DNA of 64,000 bases from Shinisaurus crocodilurus. Taxonomy: Eukaryota; Chordata; Lepidosauria; Squamata; Shinisauridae. Both the position numbers and the translations under genes were made by a program. The stretch is from positions 9,501,434 through 9,565,433 of the forward strand of contig CM037883.1 of the NCBI GenBank assembly GCA_021292165.1. The letters are read 5' to 3'. Within the stretch, counting starts at the first letter, position 1, and each line of letters opens with the position of its first letter. Under the pieces are notes generated by a model, which saw only the letters and a list, made by a program, of their open reading frames with translations, did not search any database and was not told the DNA's origin. Shown piece after piece: positions 33,306-43,640 of the stretch.

Positions 33306-33547
33306 GAGAGCCAGTGTGGCATAGTGGCTAGAGTGTTGGACTGGGACGCGGGAGATCCGGGTTCTAGTCCCCCACTCAGCCATGAAGCTCACTGGGTGAC
33401 TTCGGGCCAGTCACTGATTCTCAGCCTAACCTACCTCACAGGGTTGTTGTGAAGATAAAATGGAGAGGGGGGGGATTATGTAAGCCACCTTGTGTTCCTT
33501 ACAGGAAAAAAAAAAAAGCAGGATTTACATAGAATGAATGAATGAAT
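33306..33547 (+). mobile_element. MIR/CORE-like SINE, near full length
   Basis: The tRNA-like head is present: TGGCATAGTGGCTAGAG (A-box-like) and GGGTTCTAGTCCCCC (B-box-like). The CORE follows (ACTGGGTGACTTCGGGCCAG, CTCACAGGGTTGTTGTGAAG), then an L2-like 3' end and an (AATG)n tail. It sits inside a dispersed repeat of the 31,565 type: the flanks read GGATTCAGTGAG and TTTACTCCCAG, parts of one continuous unit elsewhere. This is the best reference copy for those at 6,985, 36,882, 45,910 and 61,683. Confidence 0.88.
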
Positions 33548-34583
33548 TTACTCCCAGTTAAATTTGCAAGGGATTGCTGCTTTAGATTGTAAACTTGATG
33601 GCATGGCAGGACAATTTGTTTGTTTATTTGAATTGTACTCTATATTTCCACCAAGAAAGGGGTGCTCAAGGTGGGGTACAGATCTAAATTACAGAACTCA
33701 TTCTACACATAGCACCTAGTTACACTTGGGATCAATCATCAGCATCACCACCACCAGAATCATTGTCTAAATAAGTAAATGCCAGTTCCCAACATTGTGT
33801 CACACTCTATCATGAAGAAGGAACAGAATCAAATATGGGCAGGGCTGGCCCTATCATTAGGTGGAATGAGGTGGCTACCTGAGGCGGCAGATGCTGGGAG
33901 GTGGTGGTGGTTGTTTTCTCCAACACTCCCTGGTCCTTCCTCTCATCTCCAGCAACTGTTACTAACCTGGGCTGTCTGGCTGTCTTGCGTAATCACTTTC
34001 TTCCCATCACAGACAGCACAATTGGGAAAGACCCCTGGCTGAGTGAGCGGGCAGAGAGGTAGCCAGCCAGGCCATGAACTCCAAGAAGCATTACACACAT
34101 ATGCATGCATTGCTCTGTTCAGGTGACTCATGCTGGGCCCACTGGCCATTGCAGCGTTTGTTCCAGTGGGCAGCGAGCGAGCACGCACCAGACAGCCATG
34201 AGTGGGTGGTAGTGAGGTGTTGGAGGCCTGGCCTGTATGGCGGAGGATGCTGTCCATTGACAGTCCAGCTGGCTTCTGTACATGGAGAGGGGCATCGCCT
34301 TATCCCTTTCCTTAGGCAGCGACATGACTTGGGCTGGCTTCGAAGACAAGGCTATGCAGATCAGAGAACGGCTTGTTTCTTCGTGGCCCAAGTCACCAGA
34401 GGCCAGAGGGAAGTGTAGCCCCTGCCTCACCATGTCCCTGAGTGCATCTCTCTGTACTGGAGTTTTTACACCAAATAAATGTTGGGAAAGTCAAGAGGAT
34501 CGTGAAGAATGCCTTCATCATGTTTGGTGGGGTTATGCACATTTGTATTGGGTTCAGGATACTGAGATGACTAATGGTTATAG
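33548..34583. other. Unassigned DNA
   Basis: Open frames on both strands at 33,943-34,653 are mirror shadows with no motif. A weak LINE-tail-like GTTTATTTGAATTG stretch lies near 33,620. Confidence 0.4.
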
Positions 34584-34703
34584 TAGTGTTCTCCAACCTT
34601 GGGTCCCCAGATGTTTTTGGCCTACAACTTCCAGCATGCCCCAGCCAGCGTAGCTGTAGTTGTAGGCCAAAAACAACTGGGGACCCAAGGTTGGAGAACA
34701 CTG
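34584..34703. mobile_element. hAT-type MITE, family A
   Basis: Starts TAGTGTTCTCCAACCTTGGG (first base changed from C) and ends GGAGAACACTG. Octamers GGTTATAG (34,576-34,583) and GGTTGTAG (34,704-34,711) match 7 of 8. Centre: CAGCCAGCGTAGCTGTAG. Confidence 0.9.
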
Positions 34704-34894
34704 GGTTGTAGATTAAATGTTGATCCTTTCCCTTTGTTAAATTGCTGTTGAGAAGAAGGAATGTTGGAGAAATCCACAACAGATTCAAAGCTGTTTGGAT
34801 TTCTATGACTCTGACCAGTGGCTTTTTCTGAGTCGTGCGGATTCTGTAGACTTGTGGACAGTCTTTTTTTTTACCTTGGGGGGGGATTTCTGAG

Positions 34895-35025
34895 AATTCA
34901 CACTTGTGTTAATGTGCATTAATGCTAATACACACTTGCGCAAGAGCACACTTGTGCCGATGTGCATTAACGCTAATGCACACTTACACTAATGTGCATT
35001 CACACTAATATGCACTTGCGCAAGT
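34895..35025. repeat. Degenerate tandem repeat, GTGCATTAA/CACTTG words
   Basis: An irregular array in which the words CACACTTG, GTTAATGTGCATTAATG and CTAATACACACTTGCGC recur with changes about every 30-35 bp. The following ACAAAATTCTCATACA text resembles a TAGGGATG-type hAT end in reverse, so the array may have grown inside such an element. Confidence 0.65.
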
Positions 35026-36664
35026 GGGACAAAATTCTCATACAACTGTAAAAAAAATTCTGATTCTGTCAGCGAGTGGATGATGGAACGAAAGACATCT
35101 GACAATCCACGATAACAGAAATAATAGATTTAACAAAAACCATTAATCCCTATTGAGAAAGAACGCTGTGAACCAGCAAACAGAATAAGCTATTTTGGGG
35201 TTACGGCTAGAATTACTTGGACTTGGCTTTATAAACCTTCTTCTGTTCCAATTATTGAGTGGCTTCTTAAGGGTTCAGACATTGCAAAGATGGACATTTT
35301 GATGGGCAAAGTTCAGTAGGAGGGAAATGGAGCATTTGTATTATCAAGCCTAGGCAAAACTGGGTACCATTTGGCCTGTGTTGTATTTCAAACTGTAGTA
35401 TCGGAAGGGTATTTTCTCTGAGAAACTGCCTTAGTAAATGAAATGAAATAATGAAATGATATGAAATAAAATGAATGAATGAATGAATGCTCTGTTTGTT
35501 TGTAAACTATCATGTGCTCCTTCCCACCTCCCACCCACCCATCCATAAAAAAAATGTGTGTCCTAAATGCCACACTCATAAGCTCAAGCCACAGAGAGTA
35601 CTTTTCACAATACCTTTTCCATCATTTCCTTTGTATGTCTTAATCATTTTTGTGCAAGTAGATTAGATCGTCCAGAAGTGCTCATTTGCTCAAGTATCAC
35701 CATGTGTGTCTAGTTGCTGCTGTTTCCCCCCCTTTTTTATTGCTAATGAGTCTAAACAAGGTTCAGGCAAACCCCGATTAGTGTGTTAATTAGAAGGCTC
35801 TGAGTAGGCCTCTTCGGGTGACAGCTTTACTTTCATACTCTGAGATTTTTTGTTTTGTTTTGTTTAAATTATTTGGATTAAGATATCAGGTTGAAGATCG
35901 TTCTGTTTTTGTTCTCTTCCTTTCTCAAAGCACTGATAACAGGCTGATCACAACAATAAGCATCTCACCATCACTCCATCTTTAAGGCATTTAAGTATAC
36001 CATTCACGTCAGGACTGCTATACCGGGGTGCCTCTTGGAGTCCTGTTCTCAACTTTGGGATTCTCTTCCTATCCCATTGTCTGGCAGGGTGGTGAGCACA
36101 TGGACAGGATCCAAAACACCGGGAGCAGGTTCTAGGTTATGAGGCCTGGATCAGTATTAGTGCTGTCCAGCAGGACCTAATCAGCAGGAGTTGGTTTTAT
36201 AAAGCTGTGCAAAGGAAATCTCCTTATGGAATTGTGTGCACTAGCAACTGTCAGGCAGCGGCTGAGCAGGGCTATAGTGTCCCCTGCTTCATGACCTCTT
36301 CCTGGAGTCTCAGAAGAGTCCCAGCTGGGACAGTTTGTACTGCTGGTTTCTTTCTACTATGTAGGCTGAGGGAGGGGAGGCCTTGGGCTGCCAAGTGGAT
36401 GCACTATCTACCATTTTCTGGGCTTTGGCATGGGTTCTTCATTGCGTCTGGTCCTGAATGTGAAGCCTCCATAGCTGGAGTGGTATGCCACGGCCTGTTT
36501 GGGTATAGTGTTTTGGACTGTAGAGACTTTAGGCTGTCCCTCAGAGGGTGCTGCTGACTGTCCTTGGTACTAGTCTGTGCTACAGTGGGGTTCTGCTCCT
36601 CCTGCTCTGAATACAAGGTTTTCTCTGTTTTGGGGAACAGGAACAGGGTGGGATAGTGCTGTTG
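35026..36664. other. Unassigned DNA
   Basis: The first 130 bp (GATGGAACGAAAGACATCTG) resemble the sequence after 55,060 and are probably part of the same repeat family. Beyond 35,160 I recognise nothing. A frame of 116 codons at 36,207-36,557 has no known motif and a mirror frame on the other strand. Confidence 0.4.
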
Positions 36665-36785
36665 CACTCATATCCTGCTTGTGAGTTTCCCACGCACAGC
36701 TGGTTGGCCACTGTGTAAACAGAATGCTGGACTAGATGGGCCTTGTCCTGATCTAGCATGGCTCTTCTTATGTTCTTATAATCAC
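36665..36785 (-). repeat. Dispersed repeat R1, antisense 5' part
   Basis: AGCTGGTTGGCCACTGTG, AATGCTGGACTAGATGGGCC and TGGCTCTTCTTATGTTC are complements of the R1 start seen at 21,046 and 26,822. Confidence 0.6.
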
Positions 36786-36881
36786 ATGCTCCAGAGCCTC
36801 AACCAAGCAAGAGCCTTTGCATGACCTGGAAGTGGTGTAAGCCTAGACATTCAGCCTAGACTAGGATCAGGAAGGTTACAG

Positions 36882-37105
36882 CCAGTGTGCTGTAGTGAAT
36901 ACAGTACTGGAACATGGAACAGATAGAACCAGGTTCAAATTTCCACTCAGCTCTGAAGATCATTGTGTGAGGTTTGGTCAGTCACTCTGCCACACAGCCT
37001 AATCTATACCACAAGGTTGTTGTGAGGACAAAAGCAGGGAGACCATCATGTTACTCTGCCTTCCTTGGATGAAGGGTGGGATCAAACTGTAATAAATACA
37101 ACAAT
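36882..37105 (+). mobile_element. MIR/CORE-like SINE, old copy
   Basis: A diverged match along the 33,306 copy: GTGCTGTAGTGAATACAGTACTGG head region, GGTTCAAATTTCC B-box-like, GGTCAGTCACTCTGCC, and CCACAAGGTTGTTGTGAGG in the CORE. Confidence 0.65.
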
Positions 37106-37788
37106 AGATTGGGATTGTTAAAATATCATTAGCCTCCTAGGCACGGGCCAGGCTACATCAACATCCATACATTTCTATTTTTAAAAAAACAAAACTATCC
37201 AACCCCTCTATTGCCAAATTTCCTCCCAGTCCTATAGTCTCAAGAATGAACAGTGCTTCCCAAATGAGCTGAACTAAGCTTCAGTAGCACTCCTGAGCAA
37301 TTGATATTCTTAAGTACACCCCTGGTTCTGAGGCAACATTATTGTTTCCTGGAGAATCTTCTCGACATACATTTCAAAACTTGACTTAAAATGGCTGCAA
37401 AAGCTGATCATTTGCTATGAACTGAGCCAGATTTGCAAAAAAAAAAAAAAAAAGAAAAGGGGTGGGGGAAGCTATCGCTCTTGAGATAAGAAAAGAGATT
37501 CCCATCTCTACCCACTTTCAATAGCCTTGGGTGTTGACGCTGCAGAAATGCTACAGACAAAATCTGCAGTAGCTAGAACAAGAACATCCACCCTCTTACT
37601 CATACAACAATCTTATAAACTCAATGGAATAAGCAACAATAACATTTTGTAAAAAGAGCAGTTAACCACAAAGGCTAAGAAAAAACACACCTGAGGGTTA
37701 TTAAAACTTTAATCATTGGGGTCTGATGAATGTACCAGGTGAGCACAACTGCAGAGAAGTCTTTAGACTAGTTTCATGAGGACAGAGG
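37106..37788. other. Unassigned AT-rich DNA
   Basis: One A-homopolymer lies near 37,437. No repeat or exon is recognised. Confidence 0.4.
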
Positions 37789-37988
37789 CAGTGAAGGCTG
37801 GTGGCTCCAATGTCAGTGGGATGGTGTATCCATTCTGGGTTTTAGTCTGAACTTTTAAGGAGCTATCTGTGGTGCTGAACCCTATCGCCAAAATAGGTTC
37901 AGCACCATGGATAGCCCCTTTAAAGTTCAGAGTGAAACCCAGAGTGGATGCACTGCCCCACTGACATTGGAGCCACTCGCCACTGCTG
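37789..37988. mobile_element. hAT-type MITE, family B
   Basis: Starts CAGTGAAGGCTGGTGGCTCC and ends GGAGCCACTCGCCACTG, with the same internal CACCATGGATAGCCCC arm as the other family B copies. GACAGAGG (37,781-37,788) and GCCAGAGG (37,989-37,996) match 7 of 8 if three extra terminal bases are counted in the element. Confidence 0.8.
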
Positions 37989-38194
37989 GCCAGAGGATCT
38001 GAAATAGTGCCTCAGATGATGACCAGAGCAGGTGGGGAGGAACATATGGAAGAAGGTAGCCCTGAAGGTATCCAAGTCCCAAGCCATTTACAGCTTTAAA
38101 GGTTAACTCCAGTACCTTAAAATAGCAACTCAGTTAAAATAGGCATAACATGATCAAGGCACCTAGCTCCCACCAGCAACCTAACTATCTAGCT

Positions 38195-38330
38195 CAGGGC
38201 TCCCCAACCTTGGGTCCCCAGATGTTGCTGGACTACAGCTCCCAGAATCCCTTGCCATTAGCCATGCTGACTGGGTATGCTGGGAGCTGTAGGCCAGCAA
38301 CATCTGGGGACCCAAGGTTGGAGAGCCCTG
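38195..38330. mobile_element. hAT-type MITE, family A variant
   Basis: Starts CAGGGCTCCCCAACCTTGGG and ends GGAGAGCCCTG, with arms GGACTACAGCTCCCAGAATC and its counterpart. Flanks CTAGCT and CTAGTT suggest a decayed duplication. The termini are closer to the canonical CAGGG hAT end than those of the CAGTG copies. Confidence 0.8.
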
Positions 38331-38595
38331 ACTAGTTCTATCAAGAATTATTTCTAGGCCACATTTTATATCAGTTCCAATTTCTGGTCACTTTCCAAAG
38401 GCAGTTCCATGTCAGCCATGTTAAAGTAGTCTAATCTGGAGGTATGTCAAGCATGAATGACATGGGGGAAGTCCGCCTTTGTCAGGAACAGTTGTAGTTG
38501 GTGAGCCAGCCGGAGCTGGAGAAAAGGTGCTCCTTGCAGCCGACACCACCTGCACATTTCCCAAGGGTGCTGCATCAAGGAGCATCCATAGATTT

Positions 38596-38753
38596 CTAGA
38601 TCATAGAGTTGGAAGGAGCCTACAAGGCTATTGAGTCCAACCCCCTGCTCAGTGCAGGAAACTGGAGGAGGGGTCTCCCATCCAAGTAATAACCAGGCTT
38701 GACCCTGCTTAGCTTTCCACGCTCAGACAAGCTGAGCCAGCGTAAGCCACAGG
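38596..38753 (-). mobile_element. 5S rRNA-derived SINE with CR1-like tail
   Basis: On the minus strand the head resembles 5S rRNA from about its position 38 on: CTTGTCTGAGCGTGGAAAGC, AGCTAAGCAGGGTCA (box A region), CCTGGTTATTACTTGGATGG and GGAGACC (box C region). It then runs through CCAGTTTCCTGCACTGAGCA into a CR1 3' end (GGGGGTTGGACTCAATAGCC, TTCCAACTCTATGATC). Head, join and tail are in the order of a SINE3-type element, an internal polymerase III promoter joined to the 3' end of a partner LINE. It is inserted in the antisense LINE at 37,990-38,890. A similar head lies at 44,078. Confidence 0.75.
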
Positions 38754-39092
38754 CTAACTCCGAGAACTATGAACCTGATCTTTCAGTGTGTGTTCAACTC
38801 CAGTGAAGACAGGTTGCACATAGGAACAGCAACATCCACCCAATAAACCAGGCTGAACCACAGAACGTGAATTAAAATAAACTACTCAGATTGGAATCGG
38901 CCCAAATTGAAATCCCAAACAATAATTGGGCTACAGCCTTGGCTTTGAAAACTTCAAGGGCTGCAGGGATGAAATTTTGTCCTTTTGTTTGATAAAAACG
39001 CAGGAGAATTTGGACACTCCTAGTGGCTTTTTCAATCGCATAAGCTTGCTGGGCTGTCCATGTCCCTGAATGATGGAATTATACCCAAGTAT

Positions 39093-40142
39093 TTAAAAAA
39101 CTTTGACTTGCTCAATAAGGTGCCTATCTAAGTGCCATTTGTGTAATTTATAATATCTGGAAAAGACCACTACTTTCGTTTTTTCATAGTTGATTATGAG
39201 ATGATTTTTTTGGCAGTACTGAGAAAATGCCTTTAATAACCTCCTTAGCCCTACTTTAGTCTGTGATAAAATTACTGCATCATCTGCATATAATAGAATA
39301 GAGATTTTATTTGTGGCTACATTTGGAGCATGAAAATTGGGGCATGATAGAAATTCGCCAATATCGTTTATATAGATATTAAATAGAACGGGGGCCAAAA
39401 TACATCCCTGCTTAACCCCTTTAGATGATAGAACTGGGTAAGTCAGGCCACCATCCCTCGTGCATTTTATTTTCAGCCATGTGTTGTTATACAGGCTTCT
39501 TATTAGAAATAAAAGTCTTTTATCTATAGATGTTGCTGATAATTTGTCCCAAAGTCTTAAACGGGAGATTGAATCGAATGCTGCCTTTAAATCAATAAAT
39601 GCCGCATATAAAGCTCCTTTTGGTTTTTTTACATATTTGTCAATTAGATGGGACAAAACTAGACAGTGGTCTGTAATTGATCTACCTTGCCTGAATCCAG
39701 CTTGCACATCTGCCAAAAAATTCTCATCATCTAGCCATTCCAGTAACTTATTGTACAGATGTTTTGCATACAGTTTGCTGATTATACATAACAAACTAAT
39801 TGGACGGTAATTTGCCGGATCGGTTTTTCTGCCTTTCTTATATATAGGAACAACTACTGCTGTGTCCCAATCCTTAGGGATCAATCCTGTTAGGTCAATA
39901 TGGGTGAATAAGGCTGCCAACAAGGGGGCCCACCAATTAGAATTTGATTTTAAGAGTTCTGGAGGGATAAAGTCTATTCCAGGCGCTTTATTTTTCTTTA
40001 GTTGAGAAATGAGATCCCTGACCTCATTTGTTGTCACCGGGAGCCATTGTGGTAGATGGTGTAAGTCTTCCGTGCATTGCTTAACCTTTGTGTTACTAAC
40101 CTCGTCGTCTGTATACAGTGCCTGATAAAAAAAAGTGTCCAT
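39093..40142 (-). pseudogene. LINE ORF2, reverse transcriptase domain
   Basis: A 349-codon frame with the RT domain of the element. Visible motifs in order: KNKAPGIDFIP (residues 51-60), ANYRPISLL (110-118), QAGFRQGRSITDH (147-159), FIDLKAAFDS (182-191, first catalytic Asp), SKGVKQGCILAPVLFN (240-255) and the catalytic YADD box (285-288). The protein copies the element RNA at a nicked target. The frame joins the upstream ORF through a shift near 40,140 in an A-run and is lost again at 39,093 through an extra base in another homopolymer, after which RT-distal residues continue in a different frame. Confidence 0.92.
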
Positions 40143-40981
40143 TCAGTTGGACTAATTACACACATCGGATAATTGTAATTCTTGTCCAGTAAACCTGACA
40201 CTGTGCGCCAGAAGAGACTGGTGTCTTTAGTGTGAGAAGCTTTCAGCAACAGATGCCACGCATTTATCCCATCTCGCCATTTTTTCTTTTTAGTTAGTGC
40301 TTTATACTTCCTTCGGCTTATTATATACTCCTTCAGCCAGGAAGCTGAGTTGGTATTTCTATATTTTCGGTAAATTCTATTTACATGGCTTTTAGCCTTT
40401 TTGCATTCATGGTCATACCAGCCTGTATTAGATGTTAATTTTCTCCGGCCTGGATTGGCTTCGGCTTTTAAATGCCTTTGTAAATTATCCGTCAATTCCT
40501 GGAATGCCTGAATGGCTTCAATGGATGTTTTTGCAGAGAGGATTGCATCATATAGGGTTCTGAAAGCCTTTGATTGCAAAAGTTGAGATAACGTTAGGTC
40601 AGTTTTAAAAGTCCACTTAATTTTCTTATTACCAGTCACTCCCAGATCTCCATTTGGAATATATTGGGGTTGTATACACACTTTATTCTGTGCTATATTT
40701 GCAAACGTCGCTATTAGTGGTAGATGATCACTTTCCGTGTTGGTGCCGACCTTGAAATGTGTAAGAAACCTGGTCATTAAACTTGATATCATTATGTAAT
40801 CAATCACACTACCAGACTGATTTGAAAAATGAGTATACTCCCCTTTCTGATCTCCAATTGTTGAACCGTTTAGTACTTGCAGATCTCTTTGTCTTTTAAA
40901 TTGGAGGAGCTTAAACCCCGCATAGATGGACTTACTGTCTTTGGAAACACGAGAAGTCTCCTGGTCCCCAGGTGTGTCCAA
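40034..40981 (-). pseudogene. LINE ORF2, endonuclease C-terminal part and linker
   Basis: A 315-codon frame that picks up the endonuclease after the frameshift at about 41,050. SGSVIDYIMIS and SDHLPL are the last two conserved endonuclease blocks, including the catalytic SDH. A long basic linker follows (KAKSHVNRIYRKYRN) up to the RT domain, which continues in the overlapping frame. The final residues of this frame are read past the shift and are not part of the protein. Confidence 0.85.
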
Positions 40982-40983
40982 GT

Positions 40984-41538
40984 CTAGGACGTGATGGAAG
41001 CGGGCATAAAGCTTTCGATCATCAGCTCCAATTCGCGCGTTGAAGTCGCCTCGCCTGCAATTACAAGTGCTGCATCAGGGTGCAGGGATTCTAGATGATC
41101 TATGTACTTGTCCAAACTCCCCCAGATTTTATCCACAGCTGATTTTGTTGAGCAGGGAGGGAAATAAGTATTGACTACCATTAGGAGTATTCCTTCACAC
41201 TGAATTAGCATAGCAGCAGCTAATGGATTGCAAGATGGCATTAACCTGACACTTGCTTTGATGCTTGTGGAGACAAAACATGCTAATCCTCCCTTTGCCC
41301 TTCCCCCCTTATCTGATGGTGTAGCTTCCATACTGTGGCACTGAATAGTTTCCACTTGCCATGTTTCTTGCAACAAAATAATATCGAACCAGCCCAGAAA
41401 TTCCAAAAATTGCTTATTGTTTTGTTTGGAAGACCAACCTGCAATATTCCAGGATAATAATTTTAGTCCTAGACTACTCGAGGTGTTGCATTTTGTACTT
41501 CCATGTTGTTCAATATGTCTGTGTCTAAAAAAACACAT
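40984..41538 (-). pseudogene. LINE ORF2, apurinic endonuclease N-terminal part
   Basis: The endonuclease begins near residue 25 of this 184-codon frame. SWNIAG (29-34) and QETW (57-60) are the metal-binding Asn and Glu blocks of the exonuclease-endonuclease-phosphatase fold; VVNTYFPP and LVIAG follow. The next conserved block (GDFNAR) falls in another frame because TCGCC is duplicated in tandem at 41,046-41,055 on the plus strand. The tail of the frame is therefore out of phase. Residues before 25 overlap the ORF1 end. Confidence 0.85.
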
Positions 41539-41972
41539 CCATATTCCTTTATGGGAGTAACTTGTTTAGAACTTCCTATGTCCAAAGTTGTTGTTGTTGG
41601 AGAAGTCCCCAATTCTGATGTATTGAGGATTCGGTAGTTCAACCAATTATTTGAAGTCTTGATGCCTGCCTCATATCTATTCATCGGTGGCATCCCATAT
41701 TCTAAAGATGGAAGATCTTGTATTTCATCATCCACAGGATAGGACCTGCCGGGATTTGCTATTCTCTTGATGATACAAATAGGTTCACTCACTGTGGCTT
41801 GAGACTGATTTTGAAATGAGGCAGTATCCTTAGGAGGGCTTAACTGTGCCCTACAGTCTGTACTAACCAGTAACTTAGTTAAATTATGGGTTTCTCGTTG
41901 TTTATTGCATTTAGGTAAGTTAGCATGTGAGGTTGTTGTTCTCCTGCTGTCCCCTTTTCTGACAGATATCAA
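41469..41972 (-). pseudogene. LINE ORF1, C-terminal part
   Basis: A 167-codon frame directly after the ORF1 stop at 41,990. Composition is polar with several Ser/Thr/Gln stretches and no obvious enzyme motif. Its position between ORF1 and the endonuclease suggests it is the second half of ORF1, separated by a stop or shift. It could instead be a genuine linker read in phase with neither ORF. Confidence 0.5.
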
Positions 41973-41989
41973 GGATATTATTGCTGTAT

Positions 41990-42772
41990 CTATGAAGTGT
42001 CGTTGGGGATTACACCATACTGAGCTAGCTTAGACTTCAGTCCCATCATAATAGATGGGATCCTTTTGGATTCGAAGAGAAGGATCATCCTCTGTGAATA
42101 GCCATTTTCTGAAATTTTCTGCACAGATTTTAGGTCTATGCTACCAATTGATGGACCAAGTAATTGTTTCAAATTGTGCTTGGCCCAAAACATAGAATTC
42201 CATTTTGGTGGGAAACCCCTAAAGGGGTAAATATCTATAATCATATCACATGGTCGCAATACAACATTACTCATGTTATGCGTTCCCTTGATCATCGCTG
42301 AGCTGAATGTGGGGAGCTCAGAACTGTTATCATTCTTAGTCCAGCAGCCATCGCAGGTGTGCAGTTGACTGCCTCTGTGCTTCATATCTATGATGTCCAT
42401 CCACCTGGTCATTAAATCCAATTTTTGGTAAATATTTTGAACTGTCTGGCTGATTAGCATATTTTGTTTTGCTAACATGTCTAATAACTCAAGTTCCCCC
42501 TGTGAAGTATATTTGTTTCCTTTAAGGGAGTAATCCTTGTTATTCATTTCTTCTGGTGTTGGCTCACCACGTATCTCTTCATTAACAGTTAAACTCAGAG
42601 GTTCAAAACGATTTGCCACAGGAATTGCAAACTTTGAGCAATTGTATTTTTTGGAGGGTGACAGGAAATAATAATCCAGTTTAGTTTGCTTGGGAGTTGG
42701 TAAGTCCTGTTCCCCCTCCATGTCGGTGTTCCTAGCTCTTTTAGCTTCCTTCATATTGCTTGTAGGTGGCAA
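41990..42772 (-). pseudogene. LINE ORF1, N-terminal part
   Basis: A 260-codon frame at the expected ORF1 place, starting MPPTSNMKEAKRARNTD. It has a PKQTKLDYYF patch (about residues 27-36), a helix-prone segment from ELLDMLAKQNMLISQTVQNI, and a DIYPFRGFPPKWN...WAKHNLKQLLG region resembling the RNA-binding part of some LINE ORF1 proteins. ORF1 proteins bind the element RNA and escort it to the nucleus. Assignment is by position plus these features. I do not recognise the family exactly. Confidence 0.65.
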
Positions 42773-43308
42773 AAATGTTCCTTTCGCCCCGTTTATGATT
42801 GTTTAAGCATTTATCACTTCCTCTGGATCCAGTGTGTTTCTTTTGTTAGTAGAATAGCAGGCCTTCCCGACAGTTTGCTTATACTCTGGGAGAATAACCC
42901 TCCGACTGGGGCCCTGGTTAGCACCTTATAGCTTTGTCTCACCTCCTCCTTTCTTCTTCTCACTGTATTCTATTTACTACGGGCTTAAAGCTTCTCGCAT
43001 TCTTCCTTGTTTCAAAGTTAATTATATGAAGTACAAATCATCCTATTGAAAGAAGCAAGCAGCTGTGCCTTCTATGTCTTGAGCACGGCAGTCAAGGCCG
43101 CAGCCTGAAGTTCCTCAGTTTGTTCCTTAGCTGCTTGATATTTTGGCTGTTTGGTCCTTTAGTTGTTAAATAAACAAGGCAATAGTCTGATAAGGGAGCC
43201 GTAGTAGTCATCTGAGAGCAAAAGGAATATAAAAATCTGGGCTGACTACTCAAATTAAGATAAAGTCAGCAGAGCCGAGCAGCGCAGCTGAAGCGTACGT
43301 CTTGCTGC

Positions 43309-43319
43309 GCCGCCATCTT
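43309..43319 (-). promoter_or_regulatory. YY1-like motif at the LINE 5' end
   Basis: On the minus strand AAGATGGCGGC lies within 20 bp of the presumed element start, a match to the YY1 consensus. In mammalian L1 a YY1 site at the same place sets the transcription start. A similar role here is inference. Confidence 0.5.
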
Positions 43320-43329
43320 CCCCCCTTCC

Positions 43330-43640
43330 ACTGATGGGAGCAGGTGATTAGGAAGGTAGGGGCGCAGCTGCCATATCAGATGGAGTTGATACAGCACCGC
43401 CCGGCTCACAGCTGACACTGAGCCTCCATGGACAGCTGGGAGTCAAGGATGACCCCCAAGCTGCGGAACTGGTCCTTCAGGGGTAGATGTACCCCATTCA
43501 GCACCAGGTCAACATCCCCTAACCTCCCCTTGTCCCCCACCAGAAGTACCTCGGTCTTGTCGGGGTTCAGCTTCAGCATGTTCCTTCCCATCCAGCCAGC
43601 CACTGCCTCCAGGCACAATGGTCCCCATTTGCTTCTACAC
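43330..43640 (-). mobile_element. LINE fragment (CR1/L2-like), antisense
   Basis: It directly follows the 5' end of the APE-type LINE. It encodes a piece of RT thumb (next feature) and shares CAAGCTGCGGAACTGG and CCTTCAGGGG-type text with the fragment around 38,760-38,800. Confidence 0.65.
43406..43618 (-). pseudogene. LINE RT thumb fragment
   Basis: A 70-codon frame containing WMGRNMLKLNPDKTEVLLVG (residues 9-28) and FRSLGVILDSQLSMEAQ. These are the post-YADD blocks (LN.DKTE..L and LGV.LD..L) of CR1/L2-type reverse transcriptases. Catalytic residues are absent because only this part remains. Confidence 0.85.

Larger units (their letters stand above)
37990..38890 (-). mobile_element. Old LINE fragment, antisense, with later insertions
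   Basis: Blocks such as GCCCTGAAGGTATCCAAGTCCC, CCATTTACAGCTTTAAAGG, AGTAGTCTAATCTGGAGG and GAACCTGATCTTTCAG belong to one LINE lying in reverse, CR1/L2-like in style. The text is interrupted by a MITE (38,195-38,330) and a 5S/CR1 chimera (about 38,596-38,753). No intact frame. A second fragment of the same or a close family lies at 43,330-43,640. Confidence 0.55.
38895..43326 (-). mobile_element. APE-type LINE, 5' complete, 3' end missing
   Basis: A minus-strand non-LTR retrotransposon. From its 5' end: a G-run with AAGATGGCGGCGC, about 550 bp of leader, ORF1 (42,772 to about 41,470, broken once), then ORF2 with apurinic endonuclease (about 41,470-40,700) and reverse transcriptase (40,142-39,093), continuing in another frame to about 38,895. 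The order and motifs fit the I/Vingi group or a Tx1/L1-like lineage. I cannot choose without a tree. The C-terminal zinc-knuckle region and 3' untranslated end, present in the related fragment at 57,084-58,225, are absent. Several frameshifts make it inactive. Confidence 0.85.
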
